Notes: a model not told the origin generated them from the letters alone. 64,000 nt of DNA from Mytilus californianus (GCF_021869535.1 NW_026262679.1:79543143-79607142), one strand, 5' to 3'; shown: positions 23,891 through 35,895, counted from the first letter of the stretch. Made by a program: numbers and translations.

Positions 23891-24490
23891 TGTTACATTT
23901 TTGTGCCAGGTCGACCTTACGAATAAAATCAACGTCCTCGATGTAAATAAGTCAGTTACTAAAAAGCTGAAGATTTGTTATTTAAATCCACATTAAATTC
24001 ATTTTCATTATTTTCGCAATTACTTTAAAAAAAAGGGATATTTAAAAAACCCTTTTTACTTCATGTTAATTTTAGTAGTAACGTTAACAGCGCATAAAAA
24101 CGTTTCTCAATGAAACAAAATTGCATTAAAACCACCATTAAAAGGTCTTAACGAATTCGCACATAAGCGTAATCAGTTACGAATCCACAAGTTGATTTCA
24201 GTTATTCAAAGACATATATAAGTAGTGACGAACCATATTGTATTACACTTAAACACGTATTAATTCAGAATTATATGATAACATAACAGATGGGCGAACC
24301 CATAAGATATAAAAAAAAATAGCAGATCCGTAACCAAATAAACAAGAAATTGAAATCCAAAGACAATTCACAATTAAGACAAATCAAAAGTAATTGACAG
24401 ATGTACGTACCAATAAAATCAGCCGTTTGCATACAACGAATTTAGAAAACAGCGTTAGGAAAAAATAGGAGTACCCAGAAGGATGAAAAA
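23891..24490. other. Downstream flank of gene 2, homologous to the gene 3 flank
   Basis: No gene. Pieces align with 34850-35960 (for example 'cgtttctcaatgaaa', 'attaaaaccaccattaaa', 'attcaaagac', 'agacaattcacaattaagac'). The last phrase is a single unit of the minisatellite expanded at 35786. Confidence 0.6.
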
Positions 24491-24493
24491 AAT

Positions 24494-24800
24494 ATATTTA
24501 ACAGATTACCATTCCCTTTTGGTCAAATAGTTCCTCGCATTTTGCAAGTAGCTTCGAATGCAACAAATTTATAAAATGTTGTTTTCATTTTTTAGCGCTG
24601 GGTCGATAACGCTTCAGATGGAATGCTAGTTATCGGTGATATCATCAGCTCAGTAGTCAGTGCTTCTGTACAAAAAAATCAATAATCACAAAAATACCGA
24701 ACTCCGAGGAAAATTCTAAACGGAAAGTCCCTAAGAAAATGACAAAATCAAAAGCTCAAACACATCAAACGAATGGATAACAACTGTCATATTCCTGACT
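24494..24800 (+). repeat. Family D fragment and a second short dispersed repeat
   Basis: 24500-24660 carries Family D wording ('ggtcaaatagttcctcgcat', 'gctgggtcgataac', 'atcatcagctcagtagtcag'). It is followed by 'caaatcaaaagctcaaacacatcaaacgaatggataacaactgtcatattcctgac' type sequence, which looks like another interspersed repeat. Confidence 0.55.
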
Positions 24801-25439
24801 TAAATTTAGTAATCTTATGACCTGCAAAAGAAAATCGATACTTTCGAAACTCTGCAAATTTATTAAAATTGTTAATTAAGGGTTGTGTGATCCGGGCTGA
24901 CATCTCTCTCATACATGTTGATTTGTTGATTTGTTGATTTGTTATTAATATTATGTGTTCTCTGTACCATTCCAATGTAAATGATTTATTGAGAAATAAA
25001 GATATATGAATATATGTTAGCGGCAATAAGTGAAATTAGGCATTAAGCTTAAATCCTAGGCATTAAGTTATTGCCTGAAATTTCCAGGCATTAAGCTTAT
25101 TTCCTGAAATCTGACGATGATTATTCAACCTATTGCCAAACATCATTTCAGGCAATAAGTGAACTTTGGGATTTTTGCTTATCTTCCAAATACATGTACA
25201 GGCGTTGAAATATTCTTGATAAATACTATCTTAAATTACATTTCAAAAATTAATATAAACTTATTTAAGAGAACTTCAATATTTAGTATTGTTTCGTATT
25301 CAAAACAAAATTACTCGTATTTCTTTGTGATATTTTTCTTCAATGGTTGAGTTTCACTTCTTAATCTAGATTATTAGCATTTAAGCAACAACAAATTTCT
25401 TGAGTCTTTCCGGAATATAAATTTGAATCAGGGAAAACA

Positions 25440-26410
25440 AAGATCATATATCTAAAGCAAAAGTACAATGACCATTTGGCAAAGATTAAACTTTCAAAAA
25501 CAGAAAATAAGGCAACTATAATAGACTATTACAATTTAAAATGGTATGATATTTTTTACCATTGGAGGTTTGAAAGACTGGTAGCTAAAGTAAAAGAGAA
25601 TGATCACGGAAATAAAAAATAAAGAGATGTGGTATGATTGACATGAGACATCCACCAAAGTTCAAATGAAGTGGATGTAAGCAATTATAGGCAACCGTAC
25701 GGCATTCAGCAATGAGAAAACCCATACCGTATGGTCGGCTTTAAAAGGCTCAATTCAATTCAATTGAGAAAACTAACGGCCTAATTTATAACAAATCACT
25801 TTACGAAAAACAAATATTACAAACATGAACTAGAGAAACTGTATTGTATATTGGGAAAAAAATCACATAGAAATATGCCAAAGCGGCCTATTAATATTAT
25901 AGACCGTAGAATTATTATAGACCGTAGAATTAAACAACCTAATAATGTCTTTGTAAACATTTTCCATGATTCCATTGTACTTTTATTTCCATTTTGTGGA
26001 AATTGTAGCATGGGAAGGGAGTAGTAGTAAAACCCGTTTTATCCAAACAGTTTTACAGAACAGGACGGGTTAATTTAATCGATTTCCAATCAAAGTAAAA
26101 TGGAAACTATATTTTCTTATGGTGTACCAAGATCACCTTAAACATAATTTATATTACTACAGCTCTTACGTCAAAAAGTGCTTCAAAGGTGGCTTCTAAT
26201 TTAGTTCATGTTTTCACAATATTTGGCGTGACAAAGGTCGTGCATTTACAGCTAAGGTTATCTGAATTAATTCTTATGTGGCCAGAACTAGTTGTTGTTC
26301 ACTGGAAGTCAATACATCTATCACAGGGTAGTACTGAGTGGTCAAACGGAAATATTCATGACATGCTAACTACATGGATGAAGAACAAAGAATTAACAGA
26401 AAAAAATTAA
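25440..26410 (+). pseudogene. Integrase (rve) core relic, KRBA2-like
   Basis: Reading across frames gives YQDHL (first acidic residue of the DDE core, about 26126-26140), then LTSK.ASEVASNLVHVF, then DKGRAFTAKVI in a different frame (second Asp), then LILMWPELVVVH, and SQGSTEWSNGNIHDMLTTWM, which keeps the third acidic residue. This order matches the integrase domain of KRBA2-type proteins and related transposons. An upstream stretch near 25540-25600 resembles the segment that usually precedes the core. At least one frameshift and several stops make it non-functional. The open frame at 26189-26410 is only part of it. Confidence 0.75.
25608..25845 (-). repeat. Family A copy nested in the integrase element
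   Basis: It runs from 'gagatgtggtatgattgacatgagac' through 'gcaattataggcaaccgtacgg' to 'caaatattacaaacatgaac', the standard minus-sense Family A order. It separates the upstream and core parts of the integrase relic. Confidence 0.8.
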
Positions 26411-26757
26411 ACTTGAAAATAGTGTGTACCATAGCTTCGCCAATTGGTGACAAATAAATTTCAATACCATAGTTTCTATCAATATAAAAAAAGAAAATGT
26501 AGTACGATTGCAGATGAGACAACTATCCAACAAGTTTACATATATTTTAAGAGATTTATTCAATGATTTTTAACATCAATATTTTACTTATGATTTTATT
26601 TCATATAATTGATATTCAAACGTCTGTTCTTTTTATTTGATTATGTACAAACTGTATTTTAACTTCGAATAAATTTCTTTTTATTTTCTCCCATTTTCAG
26701 TTTAGGCATTAACATTAATGCCTGGACATAATTTTCAGGATTTAAGTCTAAATCCTA

Positions 26758-27295
26758 GGTGTTGTTGTGTACACTTTTTAGGCGTTTATATATATATATA
26801 TATATATATACAACCAAGTCTAAATTGAAAACAACGTTCAAACCTATGATTGCGTTGGATAAAAACCGCAATTTTTATATGTGTGCATGCAAAACAAATT
26901 TCTTGTTAGAGGAGTCTAAATACAGCACAAACAACATTTTCCAAAAGACCAAAAAAGTGAAAAAGTATATTTTAACAAAACGCATTTGACTAACAGGTCG
27001 AACAACAAATGTTCTTAAACCCTGCTGACTGCTATTGGCGATTGCCAAATAAACGGATCACCGATACTAAACAGAAAACAATAAACTTGCGGAAAAGATG
27101 GTATACCGCAAACAAAAGTTGCAAAGTTTTTTGTACACCATATCCGGATTTCGACAATTAATGTCTCTTCAGTGATATTAGGAATCGAAACGGTATTTGG
27201 AAAGCCAAACAATTTACCTCAATTTAGAATAGACTCTTGAATTTTGAGGAGTCAAAATAGGATGAACGGATCATATAAACCCGGAGGCAAATAAT
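26758..27295 (+). repeat. TA microsatellite and one Family B unit
   Basis: A (TA)n run at about 26787-26810 is followed by 'caagtctaaattgaaaacaacg' wording and a full Family B unit ending near 'atataaacccggaggcaaat'. Single-unit copy of the 535-bp repeat at 1858-4712, slightly shortened in the middle. Confidence 0.8.
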
Positions 27296-27904
27296 TATTT
27301 TTATTTAATTATTTAACCTTAGCCCAAATTTTATTATTTTTTCTTTTCATTATAAAACTGCTATTTATTTGGGATGATAAATACGCAGCCTTTGTTTGAC
27401 ATATTTTACCAGCTTATATCGATCAGTGCTGTTTTTTGGGGAATGTATTTACACGCAGTTGTTGTAACATCTTAACTGACGTCATTTTGGAATTTTAAAG
27501 TTATGCCAATTCATATCTCTAATTACTATTTTCATTTTAGGCATGTCTTTGAGTCGTTTTTTGGAAATTTTAAAAATTTATTAGCGTCTCTACATATGAT
27601 GTTCGGGTGAAACTGTTTCATTTTTTTTATTATATAGAATTCAAGATTGCTATAGTTTAATAATCAGAATAGATTGATCTGATTCATTTTACATCGTGCT
27701 CATACTGATGAAGGATATCTGTTATCCGAAATATTTATAGTTACATTTGTTCGTTTATTGTCATTTTTTGGTGATGTTGTACCCTTTTAGACTGGTTATA
27801 TATTACATTTTGTAGTGTACTGTATCATATTTATATGATCCATCGCCCCGTAAGATTTTTCGTTGGCTATTATTCAGTCATTTTATATATATATATATAT
27901 AAAA
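27296..27904. other. Spacer between inverted Family B copies
   Basis: No gene. The phrase 'actgatgaaggatatctgttatccgaaa' (about 27704-27730) resembles the 3' region of some retroelements, but no coding sequence is seen. Confidence 0.4.
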
Positions 27905-28198
27905 CATAAGATCCATTTTGTTACATCTGGTGATCCGTTTATTTGGCAATCGCCAATGGCAGTCAGCAGGGTTTAAGAACATCAGTTGTTCGACCTGCTA
28001 GTCAAATGCGTTTTATTAAAATATACTTTTTCACTGTTTTTGGTCTTTTGGAAAATGTTGTTTGTGCTGTATTTAGACCCCTCTACCAAGAAATTTGTTT
28101 TGCATGCACACGTATAAAAATTGCGGTTTTTATCCAACGCAATCATAGGTTTGAACGTTGTTTTGAATTTAGACTTGTTTATATATATATATATATAC
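27905..28198 (-). repeat. Inverted partial Family B copy next to TA repeats
   Basis: Reverse complement of the first half of the 26816 unit, from 'atccattttgttaca' to 'ttgaatttagacttg', flanked by (TA)n runs on both sides (27881-27901, 28179-28196). All Family B edges in this window lie beside TA runs. Confidence 0.8.
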
Positions 28199-28495
28199 AA
28201 CATATCTTTCTTAAATTCTCCGTTTTAGATCTAGTAATTAAAAAGAAATGGATTCCAATTCCCTCAGGGAAAGATGAACTTGGGTGGATTTAGTTATAAT
28301 TTTTAAGTTTTTTTGACATATAGCTCCTCACATTATTAAGTAGTTAAACATCTTTGGCTTTCAAATTGTGGGGTTTGAACATTCATGATGAAGGTAAATC
28401 CAAAAAAAAATGTTTGAACGCACCAAATGTAGAAAGTATTGTTATGTTTGTATTTCAGTGATATGTATACTGTTATCAGCCTTCAGTTATTAGTA
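28199..28495 (+). repeat. Diverged Family D fragment
   Basis: Words such as 'ttccctcagggaaagatgaacttgggtggattt', 'gacatatagctcctcaca', and 'tgatgaaggtaaatcca' follow Family D order with many substitutions. Confidence 0.55.
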
Positions 28496-28650
28496 ATCTC
28501 ATGGTAACTTGCTCATCTCGAGTACAGGATGTCATTGGTTCGATCTCCGGAAATTAAAAAAAAAGGTATTTGCTGCTTCTCCGCCGAGCATGCGGCATAA
28601 TGCCATTAAGGATTCAGTCTGTTCAGAATCAGGATATTGAGTCGTAAGAT
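28496..28650 (+). mobile_element. SINE-like element
   Basis: GGTTCGATCTCC (about 28536-28547) is a good polymerase III B box, preceded at tRNA-like distance by 'ggtaacttgctcatctcgag'. It is followed by an A run and 'ctgcttctccgccgagcatgcggcat', a conserved-looking central part. A tRNA-derived SINE is the simplest reading; no second full copy in this window confirms it. Confidence 0.5.
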
Positions 28651-28734
28651 ATGTTTTTTGTTTTGGTGACTGCTATGTTGTGATTTATCACGTTAAAACA
28701 TAGATTTTAACTTACATATTGTGAATTATTGAAA

Positions 28735-29145
28735 GAGTATAGTTATTAAACCATAAAAACAAGGTAGTATTATTGCCAATGAGACAACTATCCACCAAAA
28801 TCCAAAAACGTAGGTGTAATCAACTGGTCAATATATTTTTTTCTAAATTTCATCAGAAATATAGATTTTTACGTGAAAGTATGATTCCGTCTGCAGGAAT
28901 TCAATTTATTGGTGTCATTTCTCACTAAATATTTTTACAGTCATATAAGTTAATGAGCGATCAAGGCTGGCATTGTCCTTTAGTTCTTCCTTTCTCTTTT
29001 CCCTTTGTTCTTTTTTTTAATTTTTTGTTTTAGCTTTCCTTACTTTATGATACATACTCTAGTTATACTTTTGTTTTTCAATCGTTGCCTCTAGTATTGT
29101 TTGGAAAGAGCACTAATTCGCCAATTTATAGTTTTAAAAAATATA
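28735..29145 (+). repeat. Duplicated intergenic block (copy 1)
   Basis: It aligns with 37815-38210: 'gtatgattccgtctgcaggaattc' versus 'gtatgattccgcctgctggaattc', 'aatcgttgcctctagtat', 'aaagagcactaattcgccaatttatagtt'. Both copies lie upstream of a peptide gene (3 and 4). Confidence 0.7.
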
Positions 29146-29640
29146 GTTCTGAAAGTTCTATTCTAGAACAGTTTTAAGCTAAACCTATCCTTAAACTGAG
29201 AGAACAGTTCTATGACAGATTATTCTGACAGTTCCAAAGATAGGTAAGATTGACGCAGCTGTAGTCTAAGCAAATTTCAACCAATAGATAAACCATGACT
29301 TCCCAGACTGAAATATCAATCAGTACACATCAACGGATTTACTTAAAGGCATCATAAATAGTCTTGTGAAAGTCTGAAATATGCTTATGAACGCCCAATT
29401 CTAACCCTAACCTGGGACAGTGAACAGAACAACAAATAAGAACAAATACTAAAACTCAGTTGGAAAAAGCTTTACTGATCAGGTTGGTACTAAGCACAAA
29501 AACAGAAAACGAAAAACATTAAGTACTTACCTTAGAGTACTCGCAATTACCGAAAGCTAGTCCTACCCCCTATTTCAACTAGTAATTATACCATGCTTCC
29601 CCACACTAAAAATTCAGTCACTACATCACTTAAACCACTA
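29146..29640. repeat. Family E/A block, uninterrupted homologue of 18781-20480
   Basis: It contains, without interruption, the sequence that at 19109-20237 is split by the MULE-like element ('catcataaatagtcttgtgaaag…cctaacctgggacagtg'). It therefore supplies an empty-site comparison for that insertion. Confidence 0.75.
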
Positions 29641-31450
29641 ATTGCGTGAACCCACTGAGGGGTTCACGCTTATATATTGGCGAGTTTTGGAAGTGTCTAT
29701 GGGTCACTCGCTATCCTCGGAATCACGATTCTCGGAACGTCTCGAAAATTTTCCATCATTTATACAGGTAGTTATTTATGTCTTTGATACGGTTCCGCTG
29801 TGGATAGGCTACAACGTGACAATGTATATTTCAACAATCCGGCAAACGGTTCATTTGTAGATTTGAAAGTAAAACAATAAAGACTAGGTTGCATTCTAAA
29901 AATCATTTATATGTTAGAACCTATTTGCCTTTTGACAAAATAATGTGAGTGTTTATTAAATATCAAGTATAATGATAACGCAGTTATATAATTCATGCTT
30001 TGAGACGGTCCCTTTACGCGTTGTGTGTGTTTTATTTAATAAACCTGGGAATAGTTTATTGATATACAATGATCCATAATAAACTGATTTTTTCTGAACG
30101 TTTATCATTTGATATTTAGCATTTCAATCATAGCATGAGAAAATGTCGGAAAGAAAGAAGAAAGTTAAGAAAACGATATTTCTGTTAAAATTATTTATCT
30201 AAGGTCGGAAACACAGTGGTCAAGATAATCAAACAAAAGGATTTTTCTGTAACAAAATATCTAATTTCATTAATAGATACTACCAGACTAAGAGAATATT
30301 CATTGTTAAGGTAAAACTGAGACTGAATTTATTCCAAATAGTTATAGAATATAATTAAAATTGTAATGTATACGTGCATTATGTCTCACAGGTTTGATCA
30401 GTCATTACATTTATGAAAATTATATGTAACGTATGAGCACCAACGAGCAGGGATGCGTACTCAAAGTTAGCTAAATATCTAAACTTTAAACGGTCGTGAA
30501 TGAAAAAATACTTGCGTGGTTTAAATTCACAAGGATTTCAAATCCTTGCATCTAGCAAAAAACGTAATCAATATTTTACAATAATCATAACAACATTTAA
30601 TTACTATCATAATTTTTTTCTTTTATTGGTTCAACATTATAGCATCTAAATATTTGTACTATGACACGGTTTTGAAAGTTGTATTCATTGTGTTGGTCAG
30701 CTATCCTACACGTCTTGATTCATTCACATTATACATCACCCTGTTCACACGCACACTATCGGTTTGCGTTCACAAAAATTCCGGATAAAATGTCAATGAA
30801 TCCGGAGTCAAAACACTTGAGGTAGGTAGTTTGACATCAGAATTCAACTTTTAGAATAATATATGCGATGACGCAAATTCGTATTCTTATCCAGAGTATC
30901 AGTGCGTATGCTTTCAATTTACTATTTCTCTTGCGCCAAAATACCACGTTCATGCATAAATATTAATTTCACTCGCTAATGCGAATTTTCGCTTTTCTTA
31001 TCTAAATTCAGGACACGGCAATAAGACCTTGCCATGTGACTTTCAAGCACGGTCATCATTGCTTATGGTATTCTGACCTCTAACTGTTTCTCTTTTGTTT
31101 TCTTTTTTGAGTCACTGTCCTTTTATAAAATTTGACATTTTCGAAATGCCAATGATTTTCTACCCAAGGAATAGATTACTTGACTTCGTACTTTATTTGG
31201 CCTTTTTAACTATTTTTATTCGAGCGTCACTGATTATTCTAAGCATTCAACTTTCAACTGACTTGTGCAAGAATGTACACGCTATAACATATTTTTAATA
31301 AAGGTAGTTTAACTTCATCATTATCTTCTTATATTCACAGTCAATTATTTCAATTCAAAAGCAAACAAAAATTCAGCAACAATCTTTTGGTGACCAGTCA
31401 GCGGTCTTAGGTTCACGTATTGCTTTTCTTTTTTTAAAGAAAGCAACTTG
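29641..31450. other. Long non-coding interval
   Basis: No gene supported. 'gtgaacccactgaggggttcac' at 29646-29667 is a short perfect-looking hairpin. The phrase 'ttgacttcgtactttatttgg…ttttattcgagcgtcact' (31180-31230) is similar to 16930-16970, indicating another low-copy repeat. Confidence 0.4.
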
Positions 31451-31499
31451 TTTTCTTTTTTTGTGGTTTAATTTTGAGAAAAAATATTTGAAAATGTTA

Positions 31500-31745
31500 A
31501 CTTTGACCGAAGCACTGACTACTGGGTTAGTAATACCCTTGGGGACTTACAATCCACCAACAGGTGTATCGAATCAGTGTTAGTAGATGAAAAAAAAAAC
31601 ACTTTATTTATTTTCGAGCGTCTGAAGCGCTTTTTTATATACACTTTCTTTAAGACCTAACCACGTAAACATCTGTATGACCAAAATGGACCTAAAATAG
31701 CCAAATTCATCTAAGGACAACTCTTCCTGAGGGAGTTGAAACACT
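31500..31745 (-). repeat. Family D copy upstream of gene 3
   Basis: Carries 'atttattttcgagcgtctgaagcgctttttta', 'tgtatgaccaaaatggacct' and 'ctaaggacaactcttcctgagggagttgaaa', the complement of Family D. Positional equivalent of 20500-20830. Confidence 0.75.
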
Positions 31746-32149
31746 AGTTTTCTTAATTTATCAACGGAAAATTTAAGAAAAGATGTATTCCCTTCATGGA
31801 AATTACATATTGACGCTTTGAATTTTTTTTTTTTTTTTTTTAAATAAAATATTCATTCTTAACAAAGATAATATGTATGATGAAAATGTGTTCTTTTCTG
31901 TACAAAAAAATTCCACAATTTTAAAAATCACAGAGAGTCATTATTTAGAACTCTTTCCATGATTATCAAAAATCTGTTAATGAATTCATTACTCGTCAAT
32001 TTATTTTAGGCTATTGTAATACTTTTAGATGTGATTTTTTTCTGATATAATAAGGCTCGAAAACTTATACCTCAGAACTTTATATTGAATAAATATTTTT
32101 TGAAAAAATAAAAAATTATATTTTAAAACATATATTAACGCTTCATACG

Positions 32150-32575
32150 GACGCCATCACGAGTTGGTTGACCGTTACGGAATATCCGTGTCACAGATGA
32201 CAACGGATATGTTCCAAATATCGTTACTATCATCCCTTCCCTTTTCCCCGAATGTGACCTACCGAATTAGACTTATCACCGGGTTTGCACTTACATCAGC
32301 AACACGATGGATGCCACATGTGGAGCAGGATCTGCTTACTCTTCCGGAGCACCCGAGATCCCCCCCCCCCCCAGTTTTGGGTGGAGTTCGTGTTGCTCAG
32401 TCTTTTGGTTTTCTATGTTATGTTTTGTGTACTGTTGTTTGTCTGTTTGTCTGTAACACAGTTTGTCTGTTGGTCTTTTTCGTTTTTAGTCATGGCGTTG
32501 TTAGTTTATTTTCGACTTATGAGTTTGAATGTCCCTTCGGATATCTTTCGTCTCTCTTTTAAGCCTTGCTGAAAT
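32150..32575 (+). repeat. Family C copy interrupting the gene 3 upstream flank
   Basis: It runs from 'cgccatcacgagttggttgaccgttacgg' to 'tcgtctctcttttaagccttg', with a C10 run at 32360-32371. The homologous flank of gene 2 (near 21236-21330) lacks it, so it inserted after that duplication or was lost there. The frame at 32164-32562 (132 codons) is repeat-encoded and not supported as a gene. Confidence 0.8.
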
Positions 32576-32999
32576 TTATGATTAATCTAGGCCGTGTCTT
32601 TTTAATCATTAGCATTATAATCAGTTTATTTTAACTACATGTAAACAGTTTATAACGAATAAAGATAATAACTTGACACTGATATGAATTTTGCTGGTCA
32701 CTTCAATTATTTGTTCGTTAAACCTGATTTTAAAGAAAAAATCGAAAATATGCGTGCGACAGTTATGTCAGGTATTAAATTGCAGCTTACAACAGGTCAG
32801 GAACTACTGATATGTTTTATTTATCAAAAATAAGACAAAAGTGTTTTATTTATAAATTTGACAGCTAATGCATTAAACCATCAATGTTACTTAAGTTTTA
32901 TATGAAAAAAACATGTTGAGAAAATTTTTAAAAAATCTTAGTATTCTTATATGCACCCTCTTCCATCGATAAAGTGATTATACTGTTTACACATTTTAT

Positions 33000-33207
33000 T
33001 TTTCATTAGCGGTCTAGATTAAGGTTATCACAGTACAACCTACTGAATACTCAAATGCGGTAATGTTACTGCCCAGACGACATTCTATAATGTTTTCGGT
33101 TTATAAACATAATTTCCTACCACTTCTGTTCAATAGGGAAGTTATGTATTACATATAAATACATGTAAAACTCGTGTATCATTCACTTTCAACTTTAATA
33201 TTTCTAG
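33000..33207 (+). promoter_or_regulatory. Core promoter and non-coding exon 1 of peptide gene 3
   Basis: TATAAATAC starts at 33154; the initiator-like TTCACTTTC has its A at 33185, 31 nt on. Exon 1 is inferred as 33185-33207 (23 nt, ending TCTAG) before donor GTATGT. The upstream block 'ctactgaatactcaaatgcgg', 'cccagacgacattctataatgt' and 'caatagggaagttatgt' is shared with genes 2 and 4. Confidence 0.8.
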
Positions 33208-33411
33208 GTATGTTTGAAATTTGTTTTTCATTTATAGCATATATTTTTTTAATCTTATTGTAATTTTTCTTCGTGTGACGGTAACTTTTGTCTTTTGGTT
33301 TGTTTTTGTATTTGTTGTTGTTTTTCTTTTTAATTAATAATATACCCACTGGAAAATATTAATGTTTTTTTCTAAATTATGTTCTTTCAGTCGTGAGAGT
33401 CAATCTTCAAA

Positions 33412-33897
33412 ATGAACACAAAAATCGCCATTTGTCTGATCCTTCCTTGTATCATCGCACTGGTTTCCTGTGCTTATTACCCTGGGTACTCTGGATACCA
33501 ACAACCAAGACAGGTAGCTCCTTATGCAAACTATGCTGCCAATAGTTACCAGGGTCTGAAACAGGCTAGACTTTTTAACTACCGTGAGTACGAGTAACAC
33601 TGGGTTCAAATCATACTCAAATAATATATAGTTATATTATATAGCCGGGATATTTCGTCAAAGGTTTAAAGTATAAAATATATTCAATTCAATTTATTAA
33701 CGATAATTTTGTTTTATATTACGTATCAGCATTATCAGTATTATTATCAATATTCATATTATTTTATAAACTATAATCATTATCATTAATTTCATTATCA
33801 ATTATTATGTTTATTATTATCATTTTACTTTCTAGTTCTCGGAGGATTATACTTCTTAAACCTGTTCAACTTCACTGGAAACAAAATTGCTGGTTAG
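33412..33897 (+). CDS. Small secreted Tyr-rich peptide, cluster gene 3 (2 coding exons)
   Basis: Coding exons 33412-33583 and 33836-33897 give 77 aa. The 5' UTR is 44 nt (33185-33207 plus 33391-33411). The signal peptide begins MNTKIAICLILP. The mature N-terminus AYYPGYSGYQQPRQ is the gene 1 subtype. The last exon gives LLGGLYFLNLFNFTGNKIAG, the only copy with Lys instead of Arg four residues from the end; it has 9 mature tyrosines. Flanking DNA resembles gene 2 more than gene 1, so subtype and flank history disagree. Intron 2 is only 252 nt. The UTR intron carries a Family C insertion. Confidence 0.88.
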
Positions 33898-34271
33898 AGA
33901 ACATTTTCATGAGTTTATAAGGTATGTTGATTTAAGTGAATTTTATATTATTACTCCGCTCCGACTAAAAATATTATAGAAGGGTAAAAAAAGACTTAAA
34001 ATTCAGACAAGAATGTAATTGGTTGAAGCTTGACCTCAGTATTTAAACTGATAAACAAAGATGAAAATCTATGCATTTTATACAATTTCTTTTAAAATGG
34101 AAAAGAACGGCTTCTTTGTCACGTTATACTGAAATTAATGTGTCTTTAATGCTTCTATCAAATCAAAAATTTATAATATAGTGTATGTTCATAGACACAT
34201 TCAATTTTTTCACTGCAAAAGTGATCGTTCCTCTAAATATTCTTTATATTATAAGTTTGAAATTTACACGT

Positions 34272-34460
34272 AAAAGAGAGGAGAAGGAAACCAAAGGGAC
34301 ATTCAACCTCATAAGTCGAAAAATAAACTGACAACGCTTAAAAAGAAAAACAAAAACAAAAACAAACAGCAGTACACAAAACAACATAGAAAATTAAAGA
34401 CTGAGCAACACGAACCCCCCAAAAAACTGGGGGTGATCTCAGGTGCTCCGGAAGGGTGTA
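34272..34460 (-). repeat. Family C fragment inside the 3' UTR intron of gene 3
   Basis: From 'agagaggagaaggaaaccaaaggg' to 'ggtgatctcaggtgctccggaaggg', the complement of Family C. It lengthens this intron to 637 nt; subtracting it gives about 447 nt, near the 484-488 nt of genes 1 and 2. Confidence 0.85.
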
Positions 34461-34558
34461 AGTTACAAGTGAATTTAATATAAACGGACTCGAAAATTGA
34501 TTTACTGTTTATGCAAATAACTTTCAATATGTTTCAAATGTTATACTCTTCATTATAG

Positions 34559-34840
34559 GTTTACAAGCAGTATGCTGTACAGTTATATGGTAAAGATGTA
34601 TACCAGAGTGTCAAACGTCTTACATCAGATCAGAATACCTTATAGCATCGTGTCCACTCAGTTGTTAATAAAATACCCTGTGTAAAAACTTCAGTCCTGA
34701 TGAACATCATTTCAAAGAGTGTATTTCCATAATCAAAATTGTCTGTACTGTAATGCCTTGTTTGTTTAGACAGTACTCAAACGTTATAGATGTTATTTGT
34801 ATTACAATTGTGAATAAAAGATTTGTCTCTACCAACCTTT
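34559..34840 (+). other. 3' UTR exon of gene 3 with AATAAA
   Basis: Acceptor CATTATAG precedes GTTTACAAGCAGTATGCTGT. AATAAA is at 34813-34818, followed by AGATTTGTCTCTACC as in gene 2. The upstream donor is at 33922 (GTATGTTG). Confidence 0.75.
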
Positions 34841-35785
34841 CTGTTACATTCTTTTGTTCCGGGTCAACCTTATGAATAAAATTGATGTCCTCATTTTATA
34901 CAAACAAGTGACTTGATGATGACAATGTCACAATTATTGAAAAATCTGAAGATATTTTTTTTTATACAAATCCAGATTAGGTAGACTGTTCTATCTTAGT
35001 ATAAAATATTCGTTTTCAATATTTTCGCATTTTTGAAGAAATTATTTTTTTAATGTAGAACAAAACGTTGGTAACGTTAACACCTCATCAAAACGTTTCT
35101 CAGTGAAATAAAAGTTCATTAAAACCACCATTAAATAGTTCTAAACGACATCGTACCCAACTTAATTAGTTACGAACAAGATTGGAATATACAATTTTTA
35201 AACAATAGTAGAAAGCTTAAGAACGTAACTAATAAAGAAAAAAAATGGACCAAAGGCCACTTTACAATAATGCAATACAAACCATCTTAATCAATCAAAG
35301 AAACAAAAATAAATTGGTCAAAGCACTTCAGAACAAACATTTCAAAAATGATCTAACAAATAAGTTTAAACAATAACATACCAAACCGTCCCTATATAGA
35401 AATACAGAACAAAACCTATGCAAGTAGAAATGAAGATAAATTTTAGAAAAGAATAAAGAAAAACACTACGTTATGAATTAGACCTTTCAAACGAAAAATT
35501 AAAATGCATTCGCTAAAATGTATATACATAAGCAGTTTTGGTCTACATAAATGATTTTAGAAAATCGAGCCTTATAATGACAATTATAGAGGAGTTAGGT
35601 CTAAAACCGAGGTAACTAACTAAGCTTCGTGGTTTCCGGTCCACAAAATGATTTCATGTATATATATTCAAAGACGTATGAAAGTAGTTCTGAATAATAT
35701 TGCATCAATCTTATATACATTGCAATTCAGAATTCTATGTTTACTAGTACATAACAAATGGACGAACCTACAAGATATAACACAA
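34841..35785. other. Downstream flank of gene 3
   Basis: No gene. Parts are homologous to 23891-24300 behind gene 2, with an extra roughly 450 nt around 35200-35650 that I cannot place. Confidence 0.5.
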
Positions 35786-35895
35786 TAAAGCACAATTGAG
35801 ACAAAACACAATTAAGACAAAACACAATTAAGACAAATCACAATTGAGACAAAACACAATTAAGACAAAACACAATTGACAAAACATTACGAGAC
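35786..35895 (+). repeat. 16-17-bp minisatellite, six to seven units
   Basis: Unit CACAATTAAGACAAAA with A/G variation at the seventh to eighth bases. The homologous position behind gene 2 (about 24366-24390) has a single unit, so this is a local expansion. Direct repeats without spacers exclude a CRISPR array. Confidence 0.85.

Larger units (their letters stand above)
25022..26757 (+). mobile_element. Decayed KRBA2-like integrase transposon with iterated ends
   Basis: The integrase relic (about 25440-26410) is bracketed by clusters of the motif AGGCATTAAG/AGGCAATAAG and its inverse. The left cluster is at 25022-25165 (at least five occurrences), the right at 26703-26757. I infer that these are the ends of one DNA element of about 1.7 kb, now split by a nested Family A copy. 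No target duplication was resolved. Confidence 0.55.

Noticed and set aside
32164..32562. 132-codon frame starting MVDRYGISVSQMT
   Set aside because: It is part of Family C, present in several broken copies on both strands, and crosses a C10 run.
35786..35895. Possible CRISPR-like array
   Set aside because: Contiguous direct repeats without unique spacers in animal DNA; it is a minisatellite.
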